Positions 13,378 through 21,970 of a DNA stretch of 34,309 nt are shown piece by piece. The stretch covers positions 1 through 34,309 of the IMG/VR virus record IMGVR_UViG_3300048908_000475, one strand, 5' to 3'. Under the pieces are notes generated by a model that did no database searches, was not told where the DNA came from, and saw only the letters and a program-made list of their open reading frames with translations. The DNA is from a virus. Made by a program: the position numbers and the translations under genes. Numbering within the stretch: position 1 is the first letter of the stretch; each line of letters starts with the position of its first letter.

Positions 13378-16212
13378 TCACGCGGCCGCGAGATCGACCT
13401 GTTTCGGGATCTGCAGCAGCGTCGTGTTGATGGTGTACGAGGTGATGAAGCTCGATCCCGTGACGGGCTTCAGCTGCAAGTCGAGATAGACGCTGTTGCC
13501 AGCCTCGGCGAGAACGCTTTCGACCGAAACATTCCCCAGCGCCGCGATCGCCCTCTGCGTTGCCATCGCCGAGTCCGCCTCGTTCAGCCCGGGCACGCCC
13601 TGTTGTTGCAGGATGCTCTCGCGCTGGATGATGGGGATGGCAGCCTGTAGCGCTGCGAGCTGCGTCGCCGGGTCGCCGTAGAGCTGGTTCACCAGCACGA
13701 CCTGGTCCGCGGTCAGCGGGAACGTGAGCCCGTCGTCGTTGGGGCTGTCGAGGGGAGGCCCATAGCCGACGTCGCTCGGAGCCGTCAGCACGGTTGAGCC
13801 GACCGCCTCCCAATAGCCGTCGGCGACATAGCCCTCGACCGAATACCAATCCGTCGGTGCCACCGCATAGGCTGTCCCGCCGTTGCCGACCGCGCAGCCG
13901 ATCCTGATCTTGCAGATCGCCTCGCCGTTGTCGCCATTGCAGGACATGGCGTAAGAGATGATCTTGCCGCTGGCGGAGCCGCCGAACAGCGCGAGCTGCT
14001 CGGTGTCCTCGATCACCGCGTTCATCCGGCAGGACAAGGGCGCGCCGAGCGCGAACGGCACCTCGAAGTCGATCTCGACGCAGCGCGCCTTTTTGCGCAG
14101 ATGCGCGCGCGCCTTCATGATCGCGTATTGCAGGCTTTGGGCGCCGCGATCGCTGGTGATGTAGGAGCGGGTCGGCACATTGCCGACCTGGCCGCCAGCC
14201 GGGATCGAGATCGACGGGCCGCCAGCGCCGAGCGAAACCCATCTGATTGTGTTGTCGGAGACGACCGTGCCGGCGATGTTGGAGAACACCGGCGGCAATT
14301 GCAGAGCCGAGACGCCGGCCTGCACGCACATCTGGATGGCGCCGGAGGGCAGCGTCGGCCCAAGCGACGTCCATTGCACCGAGCCGTCGTTCGTCGTGAC
14401 GCCATAGACCGGCGAAAAGGCCGGAACCGTCTGATAGCCAGTCGTGCCGCCGATCGTGCAGACCTGATAGGACAGGTTGTTGTCCGTGCGGATGACGGTG
14501 CCTTCCGAGACCGACGCGCCCGCGCTGCGGAACGGGACGATAGGAGGCAGCAGCGCCGAGTAATAAATCCAGATCGGCGTCTGCGGCGCGATCAGCGTGC
14601 CGAGCACCGCCGCGGTCGAGGGCTGCCAATCATTGGTGGCCGCAGGAAGGCTGCCGCCGAGGCTCGCCCATGTCACGGTGCCGTCCGTCGTCGTGGCGCC
14701 GATGGTGTCCGAGAAGGTCGGCTCAGTCGAGCCAGCCGTGCCGGCGACGACGCAGATCTGGAACGACGTCCCGCCTGGCGTGGTCGGATTGTTGGGCAGG
14801 CAGATTTGGCCGAGCGCGATCGCGTGGCCAGCCAGAGTGGTCCACGCCGTCGGGACCAGAAGCGGATCGGACAGCGAGACGCTATCCAGCTTCAGCACCT
14901 CGGAATCCTGCGGGACGGTTGGATCGGTCAGCGCCGCCTGCACGTCGCTCTGCAGCGTGAACGTGATTTGCTCGGTGCGCTTGCGATCTGCTTTGTATTG
15001 CAAGTACAGATAAGCAATGATCGAGTATTCCGGCACCCAGATGAACTGCTGATCGACGGAGGCGTCCACAAGGCCGGCGGCGCCGCTGGTGAGCTTTTCC
15101 GAGACGAGGATCGACAGATATTGGCCGGAGAAGACCGGGTACGTGTAATTGACCGAGACCGACATCGTGTCGCCCTCAAGGTGCTTGGTCTCCTGATTTT
15201 GCCAATGATAGCTATAAGTGGCGGTCGGAGCGTTGTCGGCGCCGCCGGTGTCGATGGCGTCTGACAGCTGCACAAACCAGCCTCCGCCAATCGACGAGCC
15301 CGCTTTGGGCCAATCGGCGATGAAGCCCGATCCCGAATAGCTCTTGAACGTCCATTTGCCGAGATTGACGCAGCCGCCGGTCTGGGTTTGCGACCATTTC
15401 AGCGTCATGTCGACGTGAACGGCGGTGAATGGCGGCTCGCCGATGCGCGGATCGACGCTGTCGTAGAGGATCTGGCTGTCCGAGAAGGTCGCCGTGCCGT
15501 CCTCGCCGATCAGAATGTCGGAGGCGCTCCATGCGAGCGTGGTGCGGTCGATATGCAGGACCGACGACCACGCCTCAAGGATGGCGTCGACGTCGGCGCG
15601 GTGGGCGTCGTCGAGGAAGACGGGGTCGTAATAGGGCGCGATCTTGAGGCTCTCGCCGACAGCCTGGCGATCGCGGACATAAGTCGGCGAGCGGGCGATG
15701 AACTGGATCTTGATGACCTGTTTGCGCAACCCAGAAGGGACGCCGATCATTCGGCCAAGGAACAGCGGGACGACAAACCGGATGACGTCGCCGGCGCCCA
15801 CGCCGGTCACGGCGGCCGACAGCGTCACCGTCGTCGAGGTGAACGACACCACCGTCGTTCCGGACGGGATCGCGCCTGACGCCGTCAGGTCGGAGACGAG
15901 CGCGCCGGCCTTCAGGCCGTCAGGTGTTGACGTAAAAGTCAACACGTTGCCGGACGAAGCCGCGACCGACGTGGCGACGGGCGCGCACGCCCACGAATGC
16001 CAGACCCATTGCATCCGGCCAGCCGAAAGCAGGCCGACGCCAGGGTTGAGGATCTCCGCTTCGAGGATCGGCATCTGGCCCTCCTCGTGCTTCAGTTCGA
16101 ACGAGAACAGCGTCTCGTCCATCGTGAGGCAGGCCGGCGAAAACGCGACCGTGGAATCGGTCACGTAATGCAGGAAGAAGGGGCCGTTCTGGTCGGTATC
16201 GGGGCCGCTCAT
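13378..16212 (-). CDS. tail-tip/hub protein (functionally J-like)
   Basis: 944 residues; start overlaps the previous stop by one base (TGATG). The first 75 residues (FFLHYV... DETLFSFELKHEEGQMPILEAEI.NPGVGLL... W) are typical of the large hub protein in phages with this gene order, where a DExxFxFxxxHxEGxxPxLxI signature opens the protein. The end of the protein (about 700-780, GKIISYAMSCNGDNGEAICKIRIG) is also characteristic, as I remember it. Inserted are one PSGTTVxSxTSTTV module (88-147) and three copies of the TAGTxGSxEPxF...TDGTVTWxSLG module (463-518, 565-618, 622-662). As a tip hub it would close the tail tube, carry the fibres and open on host contact. Family assignment is by position and motif, not a search. 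Confidence 0.7.
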   Translation of the reverse strand: MSGPDTDQNGPFFLHYVTDSTVAFSPACLTMDETLFSFELKHEEGQMPILEAEILNPGVGLLSAGRMQWVWHSWACAPVATSVAASSGNVLTFTSTPDGLKAGALVSDLTASGAIPSGTTVVSFTSTTVTLSAAVTGVGAGDVIRFVVPLFLGRMIGVPSGLRKQVIKIQFIARSPTYVRDRQAVGESLKIAPYYDPVFLDDAHRADVDAILEAWSSVLHIDRTTLAWSASDILIGEDGTATFSDSQILYDSVDPRIGEPPFTAVHVDMTLKWSQTQTGGCVNLGKWTFKSYSGSGFIADWPKAGSSIGGGWFVQLSDAIDTGGADNAPTATYSYHWQNQETKHLEGDTMSVSVNYTYPVFSGQYLSILVSEKLTSGAAGLVDASVDQQFIWVPEYSIIAYLYLQYKADRKRTEQITFTLQSDVQAALTDPTVPQDSEVLKLDSVSLSDPLLVPTAWTTLAGHAIALGQICLPNNPTTPGGTSFQICVVAGTAGSTEPTFSDTIGATTTDGTVTWASLGGSLPAATNDWQPSTAAVLGTLIAPQTPIWIYYSALLPPIVPFRSAGASVSEGTVIRTDNNLSYQVCTIGGTTGYQTVPAFSPVYGVTTNDGSVQWTSLGPTLPSGAIQMCVQAGVSALQLPPVFSNIAGTVVSDNTIRWVSLGAGGPSISIPAGGQVGNVPTRSYITSDRGAQSLQYAIMKARAHLRKKARCVEIDFEVPFALGAPLSCRMNAVIEDTEQLALFGGSASGKIISYAMSCNGDNGEAICKIRIGCAVGNGGTAYAVAPTDWYSVEGYVADGYWEAVGSTVLTAPSDVGYGPPLDSPNDDGLTFPLTADQVVLVNQLYGDPATQLAALQAAIPIIQRESILQQQGVPGLNEADSAMATQRAIAALGNVSVESVLAEAGNSVYLDLQLKPVTGSSFITSYTINTTLLQIPKQVDLAAA

Positions 16213-16658
16213 CAGCGCTCAACCAGATCCAGCGACCATCCGACGCCGGCCTTCCATTCGTCCTCGTCCTGCTTGAAGTCCGCGATCAGCATCGTGAGCT
16301 GCGGGCGGTAGAAGATGTTGCCGCTTTCGGTGAAGGGCGAGCCCGAGACGACGGTGCGCTGGGGCGTGCCGCCGACCGGATAGGACAATTCCGCAATACA
16401 GGAGACGATCAGCTCCATGCCGGGGAACCAGCCGTCGAACGCGGGCGGCCGCTGGTCGTTGCAGGAGATCGTCGACTTGTATTTCCGGAATTGCGGCAGC
16501 AGCAGATTGATCGCCGTGCCGTTGACCGTGCGCCTGACCTGGCTCGCGACCGGGGCCAAGGTCTGCTTGAGCCCGCGCGACGAGTAATAGGTGACGAGGT
16601 TGCCGCCGCCGACTGGCGCGAGGACAAGGAAGGTGCCGATGTCAGGAGGGAACGCCAT
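16212..16658 (-). CDS. conserved tail protein, distal-tail-like
   Basis: 148 residues, ATG 16658, three bases after the tape-measure stop. It has a compact mixed beta pattern with PDIGTF, VTYYSSRGLKQTL, TVNG and a CNDQRPPAFDGWFPGMEL block (66-83), and ends in a Trp-containing strand. The gene just downstream of the tape measure in siphoviruses usually encodes a distal tail or tail-tip adaptor, and the length and fold-like pattern fit. No catalytic motif seen. Identity rests mostly on position. Confidence 0.65.
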   Translation of the reverse strand: MAFPPDIGTFLVLAPVGGGNLVTYYSSRGLKQTLAPVASQVRRTVNGTAINLLLPQFRKYKSTISCNDQRPPAFDGWFPGMELIVSCIAELSYPVGGTPQRTVVSGSPFTESGNIFYRPQLTMLIADFKQDEDEWKAGVGWSLDLVER

Positions 16659-16661
16659 CGA

Positions 16662-19600
16662 TCAGCCCCGATCCCAAGACGACTTGACCTTGTTCGCCGA
16701 GGAGACGCGCTTGATGATGGAGTCGCGCTGCATCTGGCGAACGATGTCTTTGTGGCCCATCAGTTCATATTCCTTGCCGTCGACCGGCAGCGTGAAGGCG
16801 ATGACGCCCGCGTGACGCATGGGCGAGAACGAGTTGCCGGTTGAGAAGGCCGGCGTCATCGAATGGCCAACCGAGCCGCCGAGCGCGAAGGCTGGCAGCG
16901 TGTCGCCGAACGCTCCTCCCAGCGCGCTGAGCACGCCGCGAAGATCGAGCGACTTGACGGCGTCCATGAACGGCGTGCCCCAACCGCGCGTGGCGCGCGC
17001 CGTCTGGATGTATTCGCCGTTGGAGACCCGGGCGAGCATCGAATCCGACGTCCCGGTGCCGGCCCCGCTGAGCAAGCCGCCGCCAGCGAAGCCGGGAGCG
17101 TCAGCGCCCTTGTCGCCGCTCTTGTCGCCCTTGCCGGTCGCCGCGCGCGCCGCGTCCCCAAGCTTCTCAAGCCCAGAGACGGCCGCCGCAGCGGCGTCGC
17201 GGAAGCCGCTGAAGCTGTCGACGACGGACTTGACCGCGTTTCCCGCGTCCTGCGCCTGCGTGTCCAGCTCCTCAATGGATTTGGCCGCCTTGCCCGCAGG
17301 GGCGCCGAGAACGTCCTGCCCGAATTGGGAGTTGACGCGATCCCGCTGCGCCGCTTCGTCATCGGATTCGTGCGGCAAGTTGGGTGACGCCCTCGACCCA
17401 TCAGGAGCCTGGCGGAAATTATCCGGCCGATCGCCAGAAATCTGGCGGAACGCATCGGCGGCCCGGCGCTTGGCATGGGCGATTTTCTGTGCCGCCTGGT
17501 CGGAAGCGGTCGCGGCATCTTTGATCGACGTTCCGACCGTCTTGGACTTGCCGATCAGGTCGTCGAACAGCTTCGAAAGCGCCGTGGGGCCCTTGTCCAG
17601 CGATTGAACGCCGTCGAAGATGCCCTTCCAGTTGTCCTTGAGCTTGCCCCATGCCGGAAGGATCGCCATATCGCCCAGCGATTTGGCGGCCTTTTCTTTC
17701 AGGTCGGTCCAAGTGTCGGAGCCCTTACGGTCGATCTGGTCAAGCGACCCAAAGACCGCCCTTTTCGACTGTTCCCACTCCTGCGAGGAACCGAGCGTCG
17801 CCCCGCCGGCGGCTGCGGCCCCGCCCGTGCCTTGGTCCGCCCTCGTGAAAGTCGGAGCCGCCTCGGGTCCGCCCGGCCCGGTGCCGCGGTCAAGCCCGAT
17901 CAGCTGTTTGAAGTCGCCAATCTTTTCCGCCAGCTTGTCGACTTTGCCATTCACCCAATCGACGGTCTCGCCGATCGAGCGGGTGAACTCGCGCCAGTCG
18001 TCGGCGGTCTTGTGTAGCTCCTCGCGGATCACGCCGAAAACGGAGCGGTCCTTTTCGGCAAGGTTGTCCCAATCGCGCATCAGCAGGTAAATGGCGCCGC
18101 CGATCAGCGCCATCGCGGCGACGATAGCCGTGACCGGATTGGCGGCCATGAACAGGAACGCCGTGACTGCCGCGCGGCCGAGCGCGAGGAAGGCGGGGAC
18201 GACAAGGGACGTGATCAAGGTCACGAGGCCGGTGAACAGATGCCCGATGCCGTTGATCGCGAAGCCCAGAAAGCCGACGACATGCCCGAAGATCGGCAAC
18301 AGGCCCGTCACCCGCAGGCCGACCAGCAGAAGGATGCTTTCCCATGCGTTGAGACGAATCTGCCCCAGCGAGAGCAGCGCGAGAAAGCCGCCAAACTCCG
18401 CGCCGAGCACGGTGATCGCCGTGCCGAGCGCGCGCGCCGACAGGCCGAGGCCGTTGAAAAACCGCTGCGTGCCGGGGAGCGCCTCCTCGATCACGGTGCG
18501 CAGCGCTTGAACGCCGGCGCTGAAGATCTGCTTGATCCTCGCCCACGCCACAGTCGCAGCCGTCCGCATCCCGGCGAAAACCTCGGCGCTCTCGGCGCTG
18601 GACGGAGCGATGCCGCCAGCAGACGGGCTGTAGAGCGCGCGCCAGAAATTCGACCACATCGCGCGCAAGCCGCCGAGCAGGCCGTCGAGCGCCGCATAGA
18701 CCGGCGTGAGATAACGGGCGAGCCCGGGCGCGAGGCGAGCCGCGCCAGAGAGGATCTCCTCCCAGAACGGGGCCACGCCGAGCGTGAGGGCGATGAAATT
18801 GCCGCGCCAGATCAGGATGGCGGCGGCGAGGCCAGCGCCGATCGCGGCCCAAGTGCCGAGCGAAATATCGCCAACGGAGCCGAACGCATTCGCGGCCATG
18901 CCGACGAAGTTGGCCCAAGGCGCCGCAAGCGCCGGAAGCACCGCTTGCGCGCCGGCCTTGATGGTCTCGAAAGCGTCAAGCGCGACGCTGCCGAGCGCGC
19001 GCAGAGCCGATCCCGTGATCGAGGTGAATGTCGCCCAGACCTCGCCCCAATCGATGCTGGCGACCGTCTGGCGCAGCTGTGCGAGCGCGCCCTTGGCGGA
19101 CTCGGCCATGTCGGCAAAAGCCGTCCGAGCCGCCGAGCGCCAGCCGTCGAAGGTCGAAAGGTCGAAGCGGCCGACGATCTGGCGGACTTCAGCCATCGCC
19201 GCCAGAGCGGTGTCCTTGAGGCGAGAGCCGAACGCCACCGCCGCGACGCCAGCCGCAGCCAGGGCCACCCCTGCGCCAGCGCCGATGCCGCCGAACGCCA
19301 CGCCGAGCGCGCCCGCGGCGATCGCGGTGATGCCGAAGGCGTGATCGAGCCGACCGAGCCATTGCACGACCGGCGCGACGACAGAGTCGCCGAACCCCCT
19401 GATCGCTTCCTTGTTGTTCTGCAGGAAGCTGATCAGCGCATTGTTGCGGTCGACCGTCACCGGCGTCGCCAGCGAGCGGAAATATTCGATCCATTGCGCC
19501 TTGACGGAGGACAGCACGGCGCCGGTGCGGCGCGCCTCGTCGGCGGACTTGATCTGGCCTTCCGTGAAATTGGCGGCCGCCTTGGCGTGGCTGGCGGCGA

Positions 19601-20612
19601 GCTGCTCCACGACCTCGCGGTTGTCGGCGATCTTGATCGCGTTCTGGCCCTGCGCCTCGCCAAAGGCGCGGACGGAGAGATCGGTGCGGCGCGAGCCGTC
19701 CTCCATCTGCGACAGCGCCAAAACGAGGTCGCGGATGATTTCGATGCCAGGGCGCGCCTTGCCGTACATATCGCGCAGCGAGACGCCAAGCTCGTTTGCC
19801 GCCTCGGCGAACCCGCCGCTGCCGTTGCCGCCCTTAAGGCCTCCGCTGATCTGCTTGAGCTCGCCGTTGACGGCCGTATAGACCTTCGGCAGATTGCTGA
19901 TCTCGCGCTCGGCGCCAAGAACCGACGTCTTGACGGACTCCGCCTGGTCGGCGATGCCGGAAAGTGGGAGCTCGACGTCGTTGTCTTTCGACGCCGCGCG
20001 CCAGCCCGAGATGGCCTCCGCCGGAGATGCCGACTCCTCGCCGCCGCCCTCGGTCTGAGGTGCGCGGCGGAAACGGCTCGGCTTGCCATTGACCTCGGCG
20101 CCGCGCGCCGCCTTGTCGGCCGAACTGACTAAGCTGTCGAGCGCGTTGCCCTCAATGCCGACGCCTTGCAGGGCCGCGCGCAGATCGTTGTATTTGTCGA
20201 CCGTCAGGCCGACAGCGGCCGCCGCGTCATGCAGCTTGGCGACTGCGTTGGCGGAGTCCTGTCCGATCTTGCCGAGTGCGGCCGAGATCGCAGCCGCGCC
20301 GCCGGCGATCGCGCCGAGGCCCGCGCCAGTCTTGGCGGCTGCGTCAAGCGCGCCTTTGGCGGCAGCGACAAACGGGTCGAAGGCGCGGCCCATCGCGGAG
20401 CCGGCGCCAGACATGCTCTGCACGGCCTGGCGGAAGCCGGAAGCGAGGTCCGTCAGAATTGAATTTGCGCGCCCGATGCTCTGGGTTGCTGTGGCCGCGG
20501 CGGAGCTGGCTTGCGCGAAAGCGTCGCGGCCGCTCTGCCCGATCGCCTTGAACTGGCGTGCGACCTCGTCGCCGCCCTCAAGCTGGATTTTGGCCTTCAG
20601 TGTGTCAGCCAT
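16662..20612 (-). CDS. tape measure protein
   Basis: 1316 residues, the longest gene, start ATG 20612. It begins with MADTLKAKIQLEGGDEVARQFKAIGQSG, the usual strand-then-helix opening, and is mostly Ala/Ser/Lys/Asp-rich helix. Hydrophobic stretches lie at about residues 427-464 and 764-842 (several membrane-length segments), as expected for the part that may enter the host membrane on injection. The C-terminal 150 residues carry a GFAGGGLLSGAGTGTSD segment common at the end of tape measures. By the usual 0.15 nm per residue, the tail would be about 200 nm long. It defines a long-tailed phage. Confidence 0.93.
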   Translation of the reverse strand: MADTLKAKIQLEGGDEVARQFKAIGQSGRDAFAQASSAAATATQSIGRANSILTDLASGFRQAVQSMSGAGSAMGRAFDPFVAAAKGALDAAAKTGAGLGAIAGGAAAISAALGKIGQDSANAVAKLHDAAAAVGLTVDKYNDLRAALQGVGIEGNALDSLVSSADKAARGAEVNGKPSRFRRAPQTEGGGEESASPAEAISGWRAASKDNDVELPLSGIADQAESVKTSVLGAEREISNLPKVYTAVNGELKQISGGLKGGNGSGGFAEAANELGVSLRDMYGKARPGIEIIRDLVLALSQMEDGSRRTDLSVRAFGEAQGQNAIKIADNREVVEQLAASHAKAAANFTEGQIKSADEARRTGAVLSSVKAQWIEYFRSLATPVTVDRNNALISFLQNNKEAIRGFGDSVVAPVVQWLGRLDHAFGITAIAAGALGVAFGGIGAGAGVALAAAGVAAVAFGSRLKDTALAAMAEVRQIVGRFDLSTFDGWRSAARTAFADMAESAKGALAQLRQTVASIDWGEVWATFTSITGSALRALGSVALDAFETIKAGAQAVLPALAAPWANFVGMAANAFGSVGDISLGTWAAIGAGLAAAILIWRGNFIALTLGVAPFWEEILSGAARLAPGLARYLTPVYAALDGLLGGLRAMWSNFWRALYSPSAGGIAPSSAESAEVFAGMRTAATVAWARIKQIFSAGVQALRTVIEEALPGTQRFFNGLGLSARALGTAITVLGAEFGGFLALLSLGQIRLNAWESILLLVGLRVTGLLPIFGHVVGFLGFAINGIGHLFTGLVTLITSLVVPAFLALGRAAVTAFLFMAANPVTAIVAAMALIGGAIYLLMRDWDNLAEKDRSVFGVIREELHKTADDWREFTRSIGETVDWVNGKVDKLAEKIGDFKQLIGLDRGTGPGGPEAAPTFTRADQGTGGAAAAGGATLGSSQEWEQSKRAVFGSLDQIDRKGSDTWTDLKEKAAKSLGDMAILPAWGKLKDNWKGIFDGVQSLDKGPTALSKLFDDLIGKSKTVGTSIKDAATASDQAAQKIAHAKRRAADAFRQISGDRPDNFRQAPDGSRASPNLPHESDDEAAQRDRVNSQFGQDVLGAPAGKAAKSIEELDTQAQDAGNAVKSVVDSFSGFRDAAAAAVSGLEKLGDAARAATGKGDKSGDKGADAPGFAGGGLLSGAGTGTSDSMLARVSNGEYIQTARATRGWGTPFMDAVKSLDLRGVLSALGGAFGDTLPAFALGGSVGHSMTPAFSTGNSFSPMRHAGVIAFTLPVDGKEYELMGHKDIVRQMQRDSIIKRVSSANKVKSSWDRG

Positions 20613-20615
20613 TGG

Positions 20616-21236
20616 TCAGCCTTCGCTCAAACCGGCGGAGAAGTTGCGGGACAATTCGGCGTAGGCACGCTCAACGGCGCCCAACACGTCGAATTTCTTG
20701 CCGATGGTCACGGACGACAGGCCGACGAATAACGGGACTTCGGCGTTGGCGCTGGCGCGCGGGATGCCGTGAGCGCCCCACGTGCGCGCCGACTGAACGC
20801 CGGTCGCGGCCGCCTTGCCGACGAGAAAGGGAACGCCGCGCGCCACCATGTAGCGCAGCGGGCCGATATTGGCGCGATAGGCCTTTGGCGTAGCGTGCTT
20901 GCCGGCGATCTTGGCTGGGCAGGACGGCAGCGGCAGCCACAGCAGCGGACGGCCGGTGATAGTCGCGCCCTTCTCGAAGACGGAGGCGTAAGGGATCGAG
21001 TCGCTGACGGTGATCGTCCCGCCGCGATGCCCTGGAAACAGGCGCACGCCCACCGAGTCCTGCCAGAGCTGGGAGAAGCCGGCGTCCGCGATCGAGGCGC
21101 GGGCGTCATGCGCGATCTGTTCCGCAGCCAGCGCAAGAGCGGCTTGGGCCGCGCCAAAGACGCGGCCCTCCTGCGAGGCGAGGACTTTGTTGAGCTCGCC
21201 GGGATCGGCGTTGAAGCTGAAACCGACGGTGCTCAT
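20616..21236 (-). CDS. phage tail protein of the pre-tape-measure region
   Basis: 206 residues; ATG 21236 overlaps the previous stop as ATGA. The block SIPYASVFEKGATITGRPLLWLPLPS (about residues 79-104) and a downstream GVPFLVGKAA region are reminiscent of a widespread uncharacterised phage family (I recall it as DUF6441) in which IPYAxxFExGATIxGxPxLWLPL is the hallmark. Members sit next to the tape measure or head-tail genes. Probable role in tail assembly or the tail adaptor. Identification by memory of the motif, not by search. Confidence 0.7.
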   Translation of the reverse strand: MSTVGFSFNADPGELNKVLASQEGRVFGAAQAALALAAEQIAHDARASIADAGFSQLWQDSVGVRLFPGHRGGTITVSDSIPYASVFEKGATITGRPLLWLPLPSCPAKIAGKHATPKAYRANIGPLRYMVARGVPFLVGKAAATGVQSARTWGAHGIPRASANAEVPLFVGLSSVTIGKKFDVLGAVERAYAELSRNFSAGLSEG

Positions 21237-21505
21237 TGCAACAGCTTTTTCGTCTTGTCGTTGATGTCTTTGCCGGCGCCCTGCGCGGCGAGCGCGACGA
21301 TCTGGAGCTGGTCGGCAAGCTGGCGGCGATAGCGCTGCTGGGCGACTTTGATCCGAGCCTGCATCTGGCCTGGCGTCATCGCCCAGAGATCGTCCTCGCG
21401 ATAGCCGTAGCCGACGAGGGCGTCGAATGTCATCGCGAGGTCGGCGAGGACTGATTTTTTCGGGCCAGCGACGGCGGCCAACTCCTTGCGCTTGTAATAT
21501 CCCAT
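21233..21505 (-). CDS. tail assembly chaperone, downstream (T-like) part
   Basis: 90 residues from ATG 21505; helix-rich, acidic/basic (DDLWAMTPGQMQARIKVAQQR near 38-58, a typical chaperone T-part pattern of a Trp-x-M-T helix). There is no purine-rich ribosome site before the ATG; the frame is open upstream and in the -1 frame relative to the preceding gene, which ends only six bases before. This is the arrangement of lambda G/GT-type chaperones, where a small share of ribosomes shift to make a G-T fusion. Whether it is made from its own ATG or by shifting is not decided here. Confidence 0.7.
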   Translation of the reverse strand: MGYYKRKELAAVAGPKKSVLADLAMTFDALVGYGYREDDLWAMTPGQMQARIKVAQQRYRRQLADQLQIVALAAQGAGKDINDKTKKLLQ

Positions 21506-21510
21506 CCGTT

Positions 21511-21903
21511 CTAGGAGGGGGTCGCGCCAGTCGTCAGCATCGCGATCGCCGGGGCCAAAGGGCCATCGGCCAGCTTCGGAAATGTCATTGCGAGAATATG
21601 GCCGATCAATTCCATCTGATCGCCGATGATGAGGTGCGAGAACGCCTGCGCGGCCTCAGCGGCGGAAGCGTCAAAGCCGCATCCCTGCGCCAGCACGCTG
21701 CCAATATCGGACCGGGCGATGGCGCCGATCAGCTGGCCTGGCTCTGGGCTCTCGCCGGCGTCGATGATCGCCGCGAGTTTCGGATTGGCTTCGAGGACGT
21801 CGGATAGCACGCCCATCTGCCAGCCGGAGACTTCGACCTCGACCTCGGCGATCGTGACAATCTTGCTCTTGCGGCGAAATTCCGGAATTTTGGGGGTCGT
21901 CAT
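21511..21903 (-). CDS. tail assembly chaperone, upstream (G-like) part
   Basis: 130 residues; ATG 21903 with AGGAG about seven bases upstream, chosen over an upstream extension to 22023 that would run into the tail tube gene. Compact alpha/beta look, with a VEVEVSGWQMGVLSDVLEANPKL block (24-46). It lies between the tail tube and tape-measure genes, the fixed place of the chaperone. It ends GCG ACC CCC TCC TAG, with a C5 run two codons before the stop; the next ORF is in the -1 frame. Function: holding the tape measure during tail assembly, inferred from place and pairing. Confidence 0.7.
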   Translation of the reverse strand: MTTPKIPEFRRKSKIVTIAEVEVEVSGWQMGVLSDVLEANPKLAAIIDAGESPEPGQLIGAIARSDIGSVLAQGCGFDASAAEAAQAFSHLIIGDQMELIGHILAMTFPKLADGPLAPAIAMLTTGATPS

Positions 21904-21932
21904 GCAGGCTCCTGGGTGGGCCGGACGCTTTT

Positions 21933-21962
21933 GGCGCCCGGCATGGCGTGAGGGCGGGCGCC
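21933..21962. repeat. 8-bp GC hairpin between tail tube and chaperone genes
   Basis: GGCGCCCG (21933-21940) pairs with CGGGCGCC (21955-21962) around a 14-base loop. Leftward RNA would form a stable hairpin, but AAAA rather than T follows, so it is not an intrinsic terminator. A weaker ACGC/GCGT pairing overlaps it. It may lower expression of downstream genes or protect the tail tube mRNA end. Confidence 0.5.
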
Positions 21963-21970
21963 CCCAGCGA

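Noticed and set aside
12914-14629. 571-codon minus-strand frame overlapping hub and 761-residue genes
   Set aside because: Arg/Gly/His-rich shadow in another frame of the same strand; crosses two well supported genes.
18240-20132. 630-codon open frame on the plus strand
   Set aside because: It is the antisense of the tape measure gene; composition is Arg/Asp/His-rich without fold-like pattern, as shadows of GC-rich genes are.
21933-21962. Intrinsic terminator after the tail tube gene
   Set aside because: The stem is strong but AAAA, not T, follows on the transcribed side; listed as hairpin only.
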